From: Loktanella sp. 3ANDIMAR09 | Lineage (GTDB): Bacteria > Pseudomonadota > Alphaproteobacteria > Rhodobacterales > Rhodobacteraceae | DNA: 64,000 bases | Direction: 5' to 3' | NCBI RefSeq assembly: GCF_001420005.1 | Contig: NZ_LJAK01000006.1 | Span: 62,001 to 126,000, forward strand | Shown: positions 55,643 to 64,000 of the stretch, in pieces | How positions within the stretch are numbered: position 1 is the stretch's first letter | How the letters are laid out: the number at the start of each line of letters is the position of its first letter | Program-made: the position numbers and the translations under genes | Notes under the pieces: model-generated | Database searches by the model: none | What the model was told of the DNA's origin: nothing | What the model saw: only the letters and a program-made list of their open reading frames with translations

Positions 55643-55662
55643 GAGTATTTTTGGCAAGATGA
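55643..55662 (+). repeat. Intergenic repeat family B, copy 3
   Basis: GAGTATTTTTGGCAAGATGA, identical to 33481-33500, lies in the 48-base gap between deoC and the aldehyde dehydrogenase gene and so is transcribed within the operon. Confidence 0.85.
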
Positions 55663-55678
55663 TGACAGGGGTTCAGCG

Positions 55679-57979
55679 ATGACCGTCAAGGAGATCTTTG
55701 AGACGATGGATTACGGCCCGGCCCCCGAGAGCGCCAAGGAAGCCTATGCCTGGCTGGCTGAAAAGGGTGATTTCGGTCACTTTATTGGCGGGGCCTGGAC
55801 GGCACCGGGCGATCTGTTCGCCACGGTGAACCCCGCAACCGGTCAGACGCTGGCACAGGTTTCGCAAGCCACACAGGCGGATGTCGATGCAGCCGTCAAG
55901 GCCGCGCGCAAGGCGCAACCCGCATGGGCCAAGGATGGTGCGGCCCGCGCGCGGGTGCTCTATGCGCTGGCGCGGCTGTTGCAGAAACATGCGCGGCTCT
56001 TTGCGGTGCTGGAAACGCTGGACAACGGCAAGCCGATCCGCGAGGCGCGCGATATCGACGTGCCATTGGCACAACGCCATTTTTATCACCACGCGGGCTA
56101 CGCCCAGCTGATGGGGACAGAGATGCCGGACCGTGCGCCTTTGGGTGTTTGCGGACAGGTGATCCCGTGGAATTTCCCGCTGCTGATGCTGGCGTGGAAA
56201 ATCGCGCCGGCCCTGGCGATGGGCAATACGGTCGTCCTGAAACCCGCCGAATGGACCCCGCTGACGGCCCTGCTGTTTGCGGATATCTGCGGTCAGGCCG
56301 GCGTGCCGGCTGGCGTTGTGAACATCGTGACGGGCGACGGCGCCGTGGGCGAGATGATCGTGACCGCCCAAGTGGACAAGGTGGCATTCACCGGGTCCAC
56401 CGCCGTGGGTCGCCGCATCCGCGAGGCCACCGCCGGCACCGGCAAGGCGCTGTCGCTCGAACTTGGTGGCAAGGGCCCCTATGTCGTGTGCGACGACGCC
56501 GACATCGACAGCGCGGTCGAAGGTCTGGTCGATGCCATCTGGTTCAATCAGGGTCAGGTCTGCTGTGCGGGGTCTCGCCTGCTGGTCCAGGAGGGCATCG
56601 CGGATGTGTTCCACGCCAAGCTGCGCGCCCGCATGGACAGCCTGCGCATTGGCGATCCGCTGGACAAATGCATCGACATCGGTGCCATGGTGCATCCTGA
56701 CCAACTGGCCCGCGTGCGTGACATGGTCGCGGCGAACACCGATGGCGAGGTCTATCAGACGGCCGTGCCGGCGGGCTGCTATTACCCGCCGACCCTGATC
56801 AGCGGCCTCGCCCCGGCGTCACCGCTGATGCAACAGGAAATCTTTGGCCCCGTGCTGGTGTCGACCACATTCCGCACCCCGGCGGAGGCGGTGGAAATCG
56901 CGAACAACACGGCCTACGGCCTGGCCGCGTCGGTCTGGTCGGAAAATGTGAACCTTGCGCTCGACCTTGCACCGAAATTGGTGGCGGGGATCGTCTGGAT
57001 CAACGGCACCAACATGATGGACGCCGCAGCCCCCTTTGGCGGGGTCCGCGAAAGCGGTTTTGGCCGCGAAGGTGGATGGGAAGGGCTCGCCGGCTATACC
57101 CGCCCCGCGATTGCGACCAAATCGCCAGCGGCTGTCGCCGCCTATACCGGTGACGGTGCGGCAGACGGTCTGGACCGCACGGCCAAGCTCTACATCGGTG
57201 GCAAACAGACGCGACCGGACGGCGGCTATTCCCGCGCGGTCTACGGCCCCAAGGGCAAGCTGCTGGGACATGCGAGCCTGTCGAACCGCAAGGACCTGCG
57301 CAATGCGGTCGAGGCGATGAATGCCGCCAGCGGCTGGTCGCGGACCACGGGCCACCTGCGTGCGCAGATCCTGTATTTCATCGGCGAAAACCTGTCGGCG
57401 CGCGCGGATGAGTTCGCCAACCGCATCAAGGACATGACCGGCAAGGACGGCAAGGCAGAAGTCGCGGCCTCCATCGACCGGTTGTTCAGCGCCGCCGCCT
57501 GGGCCGACAAATACGACGGTCAGGTCAAAGGCGTGCCGCTGCGCGGCGTGGCACTTGCGATGAAAGAACCTGTCGGCAAGATCGGCATCCTGTGCCCGGA
57601 TGCGGCCCCCTTGCTGGGCCTCGTCAGCCTGATGGCGCCTGCGATTGCAATGGGCAACCGGGTCACTTTGGCTGCGTCAGAGGCCTTTCCGCTGGCGGCA
57701 ACCGATTTCTATCAAGTGCTGGATACATCCGATGTGCCGGCCGGCGTGGTGAACATCCTGACCGGTGCCCATGCCGATCTGGCAGAACCCATGGCGCGGC
57801 ACCTGGACCTGGACGCGGTCTGGGGCCTGTCCGGCCACGCGCAGGTGATCGAGGCAGCCAGCGCAGGTAACCTCAAACGCAGCTGGACCGGGCCATTCGA
57901 TCCCGCGCATGACCACACGCGCGACATCCTGAGCCATGCGACAGAGGTCAAGACGATCTGGGTCCCCTACGGGGCCTGA
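55679..57979 (+). CDS. ALDH16-type aldehyde dehydrogenase with C-terminal pseudo-dehydrogenase domain
   Basis: 766 residues, far longer than the usual 490. Residues about 30-480 are a full aldehyde dehydrogenase: PWNFPLLMLAWKIAPALA, Glu261 in SLELGGKGP, and catalytic Cys295 in NQGQVCCAGSR. Residues about 500-766 repeat the fold (KLYIGGKQTRPDGGYS, PVGKIGILCPDAAPLLGLV) but lack the GQxC nucleophile. This is the ALDH16 layout, known structurally from a Loktanella enzyme. Beside deoC it probably oxidises acetaldehyde or glyceraldehyde phosphate. A family A repeat follows. Confidence 0.92.
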   Translation: MTVKEIFETMDYGPAPESAKEAYAWLAEKGDFGHFIGGAWTAPGDLFATVNPATGQTLAQVSQATQADVDAAVKAARKAQPAWAKDGAARARVLYALARLLQKHARLFAVLETLDNGKPIREARDIDVPLAQRHFYHHAGYAQLMGTEMPDRAPLGVCGQVIPWNFPLLMLAWKIAPALAMGNTVVLKPAEWTPLTALLFADICGQAGVPAGVVNIVTGDGAVGEMIVTAQVDKVAFTGSTAVGRRIREATAGTGKALSLELGGKGPYVVCDDADIDSAVEGLVDAIWFNQGQVCCAGSRLLVQEGIADVFHAKLRARMDSLRIGDPLDKCIDIGAMVHPDQLARVRDMVAANTDGEVYQTAVPAGCYYPPTLISGLAPASPLMQQEIFGPVLVSTTFRTPAEAVEIANNTAYGLAASVWSENVNLALDLAPKLVAGIVWINGTNMMDAAAPFGGVRESGFGREGGWEGLAGYTRPAIATKSPAAVAAYTGDGAADGLDRTAKLYIGGKQTRPDGGYSRAVYGPKGKLLGHASLSNRKDLRNAVEAMNAASGWSRTTGHLRAQILYFIGENLSARADEFANRIKDMTGKDGKAEVAASIDRLFSAAAWADKYDGQVKGVPLRGVALAMKEPVGKIGILCPDAAPLLGLVSLMAPAIAMGNRVTLAASEAFPLAATDFYQVLDTSDVPAGVVNILTGAHADLAEPMARHLDLDAVWGLSGHAQVIEAASAGNLKRSWTGPFDPAHDHTRDILSHATEVKTIWVPYGA

Positions 57980-57987
57980 CGTCCAGA

Positions 57988-58032
57988 CTTCTTCTGGTCG
58001 TAAATATCCCGGGGTCTGGGGCAGCGCCCCAG
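57988..58032 (+). repeat. Intergenic repeat family A, copy 3
   Basis: CTTCTTCTGGTCG, AAATATCCCGGGG and GGGGCAGCGCCCC in the same order and spacing as at 11285-11330, with two base changes. It lies between the convergent ALDH16 and DUF1523 genes. Confidence 0.8.
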
Positions 58033-58040
58033 TCCTTCCC

Positions 58041-58718
58041 TCACTGGCGGCCCTTGGATTTCCAACTGTCCAGCCAACGCCGCAATCCGCTGCGGCGTTG
58101 GGCAAGGCCTGCGCGAGCCTCGTCGAACTGGTGTTCCGCGGCATCGATCGAGGGATCGATCATCCTTTCGCGGAATTGCCGCCACATGCCGCGCACCACG
58201 AAAAAGGCGACGAATAGAAAGCTGAAGAAGAAGATATTGAACCACGGTACGATGCCGGGGTTCGGGCCATCTACCGGCGTGATCCGCACCGCATTGGGAT
58301 AGATAGACAACCAACGGTTGCGCCAACCATAGTGCGTGATGCTGTACCAGCCGTCGGCACGGGCGGCAGCCGATGCCTCGGCCTGCAGATCGGCGCTGTC
58401 GAACTTGAAATAGGGTGGCCAGATCCAGCCCGTGTCCTCGTTGCGGTAGACCATGACCTCGGTCCGGTCGGTGGGCATGAACCCCAGCAGATAGGTGCGC
58501 ACCTTGGTCGTGTTGATCAGGCGCAGGTCGCGGGTAGCCTGTTCGACACCGCCATTGTCAGCCTGGGCATAGAATATCCGGTTCAGATTGCTGAAATCCG
58601 TGCGGATTACCTCGGTCGAGGTGATCTGGACGGTGTCATGCTGCGGCAGCACGTAGTGCAGAAAACCGCCCAGCGCCAGAATGGGCAACAGACGCAGTAA
58701 AAAGAATATCGCGCGCAT
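58041..58718 (-). CDS. DUF1523 family membrane protein
   Basis: 225 residues. An N-terminal helix (FFLLRLLPILALGGFLHYVL) and a second at about 165-180 (VPWFNIFFFSFLFVAFFVV) flank an extracytoplasmic region with QHDTVQITSTEVIRTDF and YGWRNRWLSIYPNAVRI, the DUF1523 hallmarks. The C-terminal tail is charged. Function unknown. It is the last gene of the seven-gene minus-strand operon around the AAA+ ATPase. Confidence 0.82.
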   Translation of the reverse strand: MRAIFFLLRLLPILALGGFLHYVLPQHDTVQITSTEVIRTDFSNLNRIFYAQADNGGVEQATRDLRLINTTKVRTYLLGFMPTDRTEVMVYRNEDTGWIWPPYFKFDSADLQAEASAAARADGWYSITHYGWRNRWLSIYPNAVRITPVDGPNPGIVPWFNIFFFSFLFVAFFVVRGMWRQFRERMIDPSIDAAEHQFDEARAGLAQRRSGLRRWLDSWKSKGRQ

Positions 58719-58727
58719 GACGCCCCC

Positions 58728-58994
58728 CTAGTTGTTGTTCACCACATAGATGATCACCGACACGACAACAATCGGCACCACATAGACACCCAGCAGCAGC
58801 TTGGGCCGCAGGCCCTTGCGATAGGCGGCCATGCCTGCGGCGACATAGGCCTCACGGGTCTGACCCGGGACCGGGTTGGCGTCATAGTCGTCTTCCAGCC
58901 GTTCGCGTCGCAGGGACGCGGAATACAGCGACAGCGACCAGTACACGACCGTCAGGCCGACAAGTGCAAAAATAAGCAGTCTGACAAATGCCAT
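58728..58994 (-). CDS. Small two-helix membrane protein
   Basis: 88 residues with a helix at each end (VRLLIFALVGLTVVYWSLSL and LGVYVVPIVVVSVIIYVV) and a charged middle with RRERLEDDYDANPVPGQTRE. I do not recognise a family. GAGGA lies just before the ATG. It is 9 bases from the DUF1523 gene and 10 from the gene upstream, consistent with one operon. Confidence 0.75.
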   Translation of the reverse strand: MAFVRLLIFALVGLTVVYWSLSLYSASLRRERLEDDYDANPVPGQTREAYVAAGMAAYRKGLRPKLLLGVYVVPIVVVSVIIYVVNNN

Positions 58995-59004
58995 TTGGTC
59001 CTCA

Positions 59005-60321
59005 CTATCCCCATGGGCCACGGCGGGCGGGCAACGGCGGCGGTCCCGACCTGCGTGACGTGTCACCGAACAACTGGTCGCGCACCTGCGCCTTGTCCCC
59101 CAGATAGTCACGTTCGAGCATATTTGCCACGTAGTCGCGCATCGGGTCCGGCCAGCCCGCATAGGCCGCGTAGAACGCGCGTTTATGGCAGATGAACAAC
59201 TGGCGGGCATCCAGCGGCGACAGTTCCGCCAGCATCATGTTCACCAGATCCGCCTGCGGGCCGGTGCGCGCGCGCATCACATAGAAATACGCCGGATCGT
59301 CGGATGTGATGCGCGGCCAGGGCCCGCCATCCGCCGCCCAGCGCAAGAGTGCGGCCAGCCCGTGCCAGGCCTGCGGCAAATCCTGTGCGTGACGCCGGGC
59401 CAGGGCATGCATGTCGCGGCTGGTCACCGCATCCAGCGCCTCGCCCGCCATGGCGGCGGTATGGGCCGTGATCTGGTCCATTTTGTGCCGCAGGATCGCA
59501 ACGGTCCGCGCACTGCGGTCCTGCGCCACAGGCATCGCCAGATCATTTTCGGACAGGAACTGCGCAATCGCGGCCCGGTCGTTGAAATCCAGCTGACTGA
59601 GGATCGGCAGATCGCCCAGTGCCTGATCGGGGTCCACGGCGATCGCGGCGGGATGGGTCACGTCGCGGAACACATAAAGCCCGCCGAAATGTGCGGTCCA
59701 GAAATCAGATGCGACGTATTCGTTCTGAGTCAGGCGCAGCGGATGCCGCGACACGTCTCCGGTCTTTTGTGCCAGATCGATCATCCGCGCGATCAGCACA
59801 TCGTCATACCAGCCGTCGGCACGCGTCGTGAAATCGTCGATCAGCGCCCCCAGCGCCTGTGCGTTGGCGATCGTTCCAGCGGTGGTGTCGGCGGTGATGC
59901 GGATGCGACGGATATCGAACAGCTGTGCCGCGGCATCCGCCGTATAGACGGAATTCAGCAATTCACCCGCCACAGCGTCCTGAGCGGTCAGCGTGAACAG
60001 CGTCGCTTGATTGTCGGTGATGAACTGCCGCAAAATCTGCCTGCTGATCGAAAAGGTCGCATCCAGCAGCGGCGCGCGCGCCTGATCGGTGGTCAACAGG
60101 ATGAACTGACGGTTCAGCCCCCGCGGATTGAGGTAGCGTGGGTCGCCCAGTTCTTCACCGATTTCGGGGCTGAACCCCGATATGTCGATATGAAACCGGT
60201 CCAGCGCAGTCACCCGCCCCGTCAGTGCCGTCAGCGCGCGGTTGTAGCGTGCCACCAGCACCGGACTGTCAACCGCGACCAGGTTGCCGAACATCAATCC
60301 CCGCGCAATCAAGCGATGCAT
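59005..60321 (-). CDS. Uncharacterised protein (probably the DUF6638 family)
   Basis: 438 residues, soluble, no signal peptide or membrane segment. HRLIARGLMFGNLVAVDSP and ALDRFHIDISGFSPEIGEELGD-like opening pieces, YLNPRGLNRQFILLTTDQ, and LSPLDARQLFICHKRAFYAAYAGW look conserved; I believe databases place it in DUF6638, a family without known role. TAGGAG lies 8 bases before the chosen ATG. It is encoded between two small membrane proteins and downstream of the AAA+ ATPase. Confidence 0.75.
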   Translation of the reverse strand: MHRLIARGLMFGNLVAVDSPVLVARYNRALTALTGRVTALDRFHIDISGFSPEIGEELGDPRYLNPRGLNRQFILLTTDQARAPLLDATFSISRQILRQFITDNQATLFTLTAQDAVAGELLNSVYTADAAAQLFDIRRIRITADTTAGTIANAQALGALIDDFTTRADGWYDDVLIARMIDLAQKTGDVSRHPLRLTQNEYVASDFWTAHFGGLYVFRDVTHPAAIAVDPDQALGDLPILSQLDFNDRAAIAQFLSENDLAMPVAQDRSARTVAILRHKMDQITAHTAAMAGEALDAVTSRDMHALARRHAQDLPQAWHGLAALLRWAADGGPWPRITSDDPAYFYVMRARTGPQADLVNMMLAELSPLDARQLFICHKRAFYAAYAGWPDPMRDYVANMLERDYLGDKAQVRDQLFGDTSRRSGPPPLPARRGPWG

Positions 60322-60331
60322 GCCGATACTC

Positions 60332-60664
60332 CTACCAAACCACATCCACCCAGGTGCGCGGCAATCCAGCCAGCGACAGCACCATGATCGGCCCCCAGAT
60401 CAATGCGGTCGACAGGGCCAGCTTGCCGAAAAAGACGATATTGCCCGCGATGCCAAGGTCGAGGATGCGATCGAACGGTATCCCGCTGATCACATACAGC
60501 GCCATGAAATAGCCCCCCGTGATCACGCACAGGATCACCGACGACAGCACGCCGTTCAGGACCAGCGGCCTGATGCCCTCGGGCAAGAGCATCGACAACA
60601 GTTTCGGCACCAGCCACGCCAGCAGCGCCAGCACCATCGCGGGCAGCAGCAGGCTGTCGATCAT
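60332..60664 (-). CDS. Small three-helix membrane protein
   Basis: 110 residues with three to four membrane helices (LLLPAMVLALLAWLVPKLL, VLSSVILCVITGGYFMALYV, ALSTALIWGPIMVLSLAG). Family not recognised. Its start overlaps the end of the AAA+ gene by 4 bases (ATGA), so it is translated together with the ATPase and may anchor it to the membrane. Confidence 0.75.
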   Translation of the reverse strand: MIDSLLLPAMVLALLAWLVPKLLSMLLPEGIRPLVLNGVLSSVILCVITGGYFMALYVISGIPFDRILDLGIAGNIVFFGKLALSTALIWGPIMVLSLAGLPRTWVDVVW

Positions 60665-62595
60665 GCGGCACCGCCTGCCGCAAAACGGCGGCGTGCTTCG
60701 GCCATGCGTTCCATCTCGCGCACGGCGGTGTCGATGGCGACGGCATCGGATTTGTCGGCATAGCGGAATTCACTGTCGGCATAACGGTTGATTTCCTGCA
60801 ACACCGTTTCCGGCGTGATGGGTTTGCGCAACTCCGAGATCATCCCCATTTTCGTGTCATAGTCCTGAAACAGGAACAGATCGGGGTCCTCCATCCAGTC
60901 GTCGGGCAGCTCAAAGTCCATCGCGCGCACCTTGACCGCATCAGTGATGTTCTTGATCGCGCGACCGGTGAAACGGGCGTCAGCCTCCTGGATCGCCTTG
61001 AGGTAGGTGCCCAGCTTTGCAATCGTGTCCAGCGCACCGATCCGGTCCTGCACGCGGTCGAACACCTCTTCCAAGGCTGCCTCCTTGGGTCGCGCATGGC
61101 TGGCATAGCTGGCGGCAACGGCGCGCTGGATCGCCTGCGCGGCATAGAGGTCATGGTCCCCCAGCGGGATATCGTGTTTTTTCCCAAGCAGCAGATGCAG
61201 GATGTCGATGTAATCGTCCTGCGTCTGCGGCCCATCCACCAGAAACCGCGCACCCGCCCGCTGGCGCAGCGCGTCGTCGACGTTTTCAGGAAAATTCGAA
61301 AACATGCCAAAGGTGCAATTGCCGCGCACCACGGTGCCCGCACCGGCAAAGGCATCCATCAGCACGGCGGTGATTTCCAGCTGCCCCGCACTGGACTGTC
61401 GGTCGCCGCGCTTGCCCGCCAGTTGATCGATATCGTCGATGGTGCCGAACCCGATGACATTGGGATCGAGGATGTTGTCCACAAATGCCTTGGCATTCTG
61501 GCCCGATTTGCCCTGATAGCTGTCGATATTCTCGGTCGACAGGTTTTGATAGCGAAACGCATACCCTGCCGTTTCGCAATAGCCCGCGATCAGCCCGGCC
61601 ATCATCTGGATCAGGGTAGTTTTCCCCGTACCCGGCGCACCGTCCCCCATGAAGGTAAAGATGAAACCGCCCAGTTCGGCAAAGGGATTGAGCCGCCGGT
61701 CAAAGTCATAGGCCATCAGCATCTTGGCCAGCCGCATGGCCTGCGCCTTGGCGATGTGATTGCCGATAACCTCGTCGGGTTTCTTGAAGGCCATCGTCAG
61801 CGTTGTGCTGCGCCGCGCACGGGCGGGGGTGAAACCGCGCAGGGTAAAATCATCGGCCGCCACATGCCAGGATGCCGCGCGAAACGCCTCCAGCCCGGTG
61901 GCGCTGCCCGCACGGGCGGTCACCTGATCCTGCAGCGCATCGGCAAAGGCCAGCACCGTCGCGACCAGCGTGGCGTCAGACGTCGCAAGCGCTGCGATAT
62001 CCCGGTCCAGCTCCCACAAGACACCGTTCAGGGCCAGCGGCGCATTTTCGACCAGCAACTCGTCGATCTGCGACAGATCCACCGTTTCACCGCCCGCGCG
62101 ATCAGCCAGCAGATGCGCCGTGGCAGACCCGAATGTGAACAGCACCGCCAGCGCCTCGGCCGCGAGTGCGGCGGTAAAATCGGCGCGGCGGTCGGCAGGC
62201 AGGGTCCCGCCCAGATTGGCGGCCTTCAGGGCTGTCAGCCCGGTGCGATCGGCCAGCTGATCCCCGACGGCAATGGCAATCGCCAGCGCGCGCCGCAGCG
62301 CCTGTAGCACCTGCGCCTGCAGGGGCGTGGTCAGCGCGTCGTCCCCGACCGCCCCGATCCGGTCCTGCAATGACACCGCCCCCGCAGGCGTTGTACGGCG
62401 CGTGACCAGACCCGGCGTCGTGGACCGGAACGCGCGCCGCGTGCCGATGCCCGCCGACCGTTCCGGCGCCGCAACAGCGGCCGCCTGCGCCAGACGCGGC
62501 GCGTGATCGAACCCGTCCAGCAACGCAAGTGCTGCACCGTATTGCGCGCGGATATCGCTTTCGCGCAACTCCATCTGATCGCTGGTCTGGCTCAT
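60661..62595 (-). CDS. AAA+ ATPase with a long N-terminal helical domain
   Basis: 644 residues. Residues 1-270 are mostly helical and Ala-rich with no family I know. The AAA+ core follows: Walker A GDGAPGTGKTTL near residue 320, Walker B GTIDDIDQL near 390, and a sensor 1/arginine-finger region FGMFSNFPENVDDALRQRAGARF-like (seen as FSNFPENVDDALRQRAG). All ATP-site residues look intact. The C-terminal part (AIKNITDAVKVRAMDFELPD) resembles an AAA lid. It is the centre of an operon of unknown proteins. The ATG at MSQTSDQ follows a family B repeat. Confidence 0.82.
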   Translation of the reverse strand: MSQTSDQMELRESDIRAQYGAALALLDGFDHAPRLAQAAAVAAPERSAGIGTRRAFRSTTPGLVTRRTTPAGAVSLQDRIGAVGDDALTTPLQAQVLQALRRALAIAIAVGDQLADRTGLTALKAANLGGTLPADRRADFTAALAAEALAVLFTFGSATAHLLADRAGGETVDLSQIDELLVENAPLALNGVLWELDRDIAALATSDATLVATVLAFADALQDQVTARAGSATGLEAFRAASWHVAADDFTLRGFTPARARRSTTLTMAFKKPDEVIGNHIAKAQAMRLAKMLMAYDFDRRLNPFAELGGFIFTFMGDGAPGTGKTTLIQMMAGLIAGYCETAGYAFRYQNLSTENIDSYQGKSGQNAKAFVDNILDPNVIGFGTIDDIDQLAGKRGDRQSSAGQLEITAVLMDAFAGAGTVVRGNCTFGMFSNFPENVDDALRQRAGARFLVDGPQTQDDYIDILHLLLGKKHDIPLGDHDLYAAQAIQRAVAASYASHARPKEAALEEVFDRVQDRIGALDTIAKLGTYLKAIQEADARFTGRAIKNITDAVKVRAMDFELPDDWMEDPDLFLFQDYDTKMGMISELRKPITPETVLQEINRYADSEFRYADKSDAVAIDTAVREMERMAEARRRFAAGGAA

Positions 62596-62605
62596 GTCAT
62601 ACCCA

Positions 62606-62638
62606 TCATCTTGCCAAAAATACTCCCGCCGGAGGCAT
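62606..62638 (-). repeat. Intergenic repeat family B, copy 4
   Basis: On the minus strand ATGCCTCCGGCGGGAGTATT continues to TTTGGCAAGATGA, 11 bases before the ATPase start codon. The extended left part CTCCGGCGGGAGTATT is shared with 38509-38542. Confidence 0.85.
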
Positions 62639-62644
62639 CCGCAC

Positions 62645-63769
62645 TCACCGTCTGCGCACCACGCGACCATCGTCAGAGACCACGTATTTCACCACATCCG
62701 CGAACCCCGCAGGTCGCGCGTCGGCCAGGGCCTGATAGGGCCGTGCTGGCAGGATCAGGCTGCGTTCCATCCGGCTGGCACCCCGGTCCAGCGCCCCCCC
62801 GGCAAAGGGGTCTTGGGCAAAGATCTGTCTCTCCACCGTGCCGAACCAGCCGGATTTGACGCGTTCCACCCGGTCGGCCACCAGGTCTTCTTCGGTCCAG
62901 ACCAGCGCCCAGTCATCGCCTTCGGGGCTGTTGGCCGCGGCCAGCACATCGCGCAGTGGCCCCGATTGCCGGGTAAAGGCATGCGAATACATCGGCCCGA
63001 TGTGGAACCGGCGCAGGCGGACGGGATGCAGGTCGTCGAAATCCTGATCGAACCCGGTCGCGATGGTCAGCAGTTTCAACCCGGTCAGGGATTGCGCCAT
63101 CAGATGCGCGCGGGCCTGCGGCCAGCGGCGGTCGTCCTTGGGCAGGGCCGTGCGGCCACTGTCCTCGACATCCATCAGATAGATGACGGGCAGATTGACC
63201 TCGCTGTCATAAACGGCCCAATGGATCAGAAACCGCCGCCGCCCGCTGGCGGCGGTCGCGACATAGACGGATTGCGGATCGTTGCGCGGCAAGAACAGCC
63301 GCCCCCTGGCGAGTTCTTCCAGATAGAGCCGCCGCGCGAGGGTGAATTGCAGATCGGTCGGAATGGTCAGATCGCCGGTAATCTGGCGCACCATCGCCCC
63401 CTTGAGGTCGGCCACGGAGGGCATGTCCGCCAGGTCGGCTGCCGCGCGTGCCGCATCGGCTGCCATGTCCATCAGTTCCGCATGGACGGGAAAACCGCTC
63501 TCGATGCGGTCGATGGTCATTTGACCCGCGTGGGGCACGCGGCCCGCCATGTGATAACGGTGCGACAAGGCCGTAAAGCTGTAGTTCAACCCCGCAAGGT
63601 AGCTGACGATGGCGCTGATCTCTGTGCGATCCAGCCCGCCTTCGGCCTGCAAGGTCGCGGCGACACGGGTCAGATGCCGCGTGATGCGGTGAAACTTGGC
63701 GAAATAGCGCCGGGTGACGCGCGTGTCCTCCAGCTTGAAATGGTCCAGTGGTGCCGTGATCGCCGACAT
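62645..63769 (-). CDS. Uncharacterised soluble protein in the AAA+ operon
   Basis: 374 residues, no signal peptide or membrane segment. Notable segments are DHFKLEDTRVTRRYFAKFHR, SHRYHMAGRVPHAGQM, YVATAASGRRRFLIHWAVYD and VRLRRFHIGPMYSHAFTRQSG. Its beta-rich middle and the many His/Arg residues do not match a family I recognise. It is upstream of the ATPase gene, separated by a family B repeat, and 6 bases after the small gene before it. Confidence 0.75.
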   Translation of the reverse strand: MSAITAPLDHFKLEDTRVTRRYFAKFHRITRHLTRVAATLQAEGGLDRTEISAIVSYLAGLNYSFTALSHRYHMAGRVPHAGQMTIDRIESGFPVHAELMDMAADAARAAADLADMPSVADLKGAMVRQITGDLTIPTDLQFTLARRLYLEELARGRLFLPRNDPQSVYVATAASGRRRFLIHWAVYDSEVNLPVIYLMDVEDSGRTALPKDDRRWPQARAHLMAQSLTGLKLLTIATGFDQDFDDLHPVRLRRFHIGPMYSHAFTRQSGPLRDVLAAANSPEGDDWALVWTEEDLVADRVERVKSGWFGTVERQIFAQDPFAGGALDRGASRMERSLILPARPYQALADARPAGFADVVKYVVSDDGRVVRRR

Positions 63770-63775
63770 GACGCC

Positions 63776-63991
63776 CTAGACGTCCTGCGGCCCGTAGCGG
63801 TTGGAATCGTGTTTTTCCGCAATCCGGGCAAAGCGGCGCATGAACCTCTCATCGGCCTTTGCCTTTTGTTCCAGAATGTCGCGGGCAAAGACCATGTGAT
63901 CGCCGTGCGCCTCCAGCATGTCGGCCATCCGGTTGTTCGTCGCGGCCCCGATGGCGGCCATGGCGGTCTGCGCTTCTTGATCGGTTTTCAC
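63776..63991 (-). CDS. Small soluble helical protein, possibly 5'-truncated by the window edge
   Basis: At least 71 residues, helical and charged (DILEQKAKADERFMRRFARI), no membrane segment, family not recognised. The apparent start is GTG at 63989-63991, but the frame remains open to the end of the window, so the true start may lie outside. First visible gene of the operon with the AAA+ ATPase. Confidence 0.6.
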   Translation of the reverse strand: MKTDQEAQTAMAAIGAATNNRMADMLEAHGDHMVFARDILEQKAKADERFMRRFARIAEKHDSNRYGPQDV

Positions 63992-64000
63992 GCCGATCTC

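Overview
The window is chromosomal DNA of a Roseobacter-group member of the Rhodobacteraceae (Alphaproteobacteria); the genus cannot be fixed from sequence alone. The evidence is the high GC content, genes typical of this family (the short aa3-type cytochrome oxidase subunit IV, DUF2794, DUF1523, an MbfA iron exporter behind an Irr-type operator, an ALDH16-type aldehyde dehydrogenase, DgcN/DgcA), and intergenic repeats that resemble ones I associate with this family. I recognise about 70 protein genes. I see no tRNA, rRNA or CRISPR array.

Layout. 0-8.5 kb: the end of an outer-membrane protein, a Tat-exported PhoX phosphatase, a DJ-1/PfpI protein, a DcaP-like porin, the tRNA t6A enzyme Sua5, an acyl-CoA dehydrogenase and a metallo-hydrolase. 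8.5-16.4 kb: oxidase subunit IV, a lipoprotein, AzlCD, then a molybdenum-cofactor block (fdhD, mobA, mobB and a MoeA carrying an extra N-terminal domain), an acetyltransferase and asd. 16.4-23.5 kb: diguanylate cyclase, carbonic anhydrase, an M17 aminopeptidase coupled to an NlpC/P60 hydrolase, two tandem I78 inhibitor lipoproteins and glutathione-dependent formaldehyde dehydrogenase. 23.5-30.6 kb: a degraded accessory islet with a GntR regulator split by one stop codon, a ribbon-helix-helix protein, a glyoxalase-like protein, a two-gene GMC oxidoreductase, a frameshifted integrase, a Tat-exported metallo-hydrolase and long gene-free stretches.

30.6-41.4 kb: a DUF4394 protein, a NYN nuclease, mbfA, a BciB-like Fe-S flavoprotein, DUF3140, NnrD, a cytochrome b561, a probable D-amino-acid catabolic group (dat, dgcA, dgcN) and the glnK-amtB nitrogen operon. 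41.4-50 kb: a class A penicillin-binding protein, a ring-cleaving dioxygenase, otsBA for trehalose, a Crp/Fnr regulator and a four-gene set of membrane/amphipathic-helix proteins that looks like an envelope-stress operon. 50-58 kb: galE, rhodanese, alpha-glucosidase, rpe and a deoC-ALDH16 pair. 58-64 kb: a tightly packed minus-strand operon of seven largely uncharacterised proteins built around an unusual AAA+ ATPase with several small membrane proteins. This last operon is the best candidate here for an undescribed system.

Gene starts were moved inward from the longest open frame wherever a Shine-Dalgarno sequence or family start supported it. Family names rest on motif recognition, not database searches.
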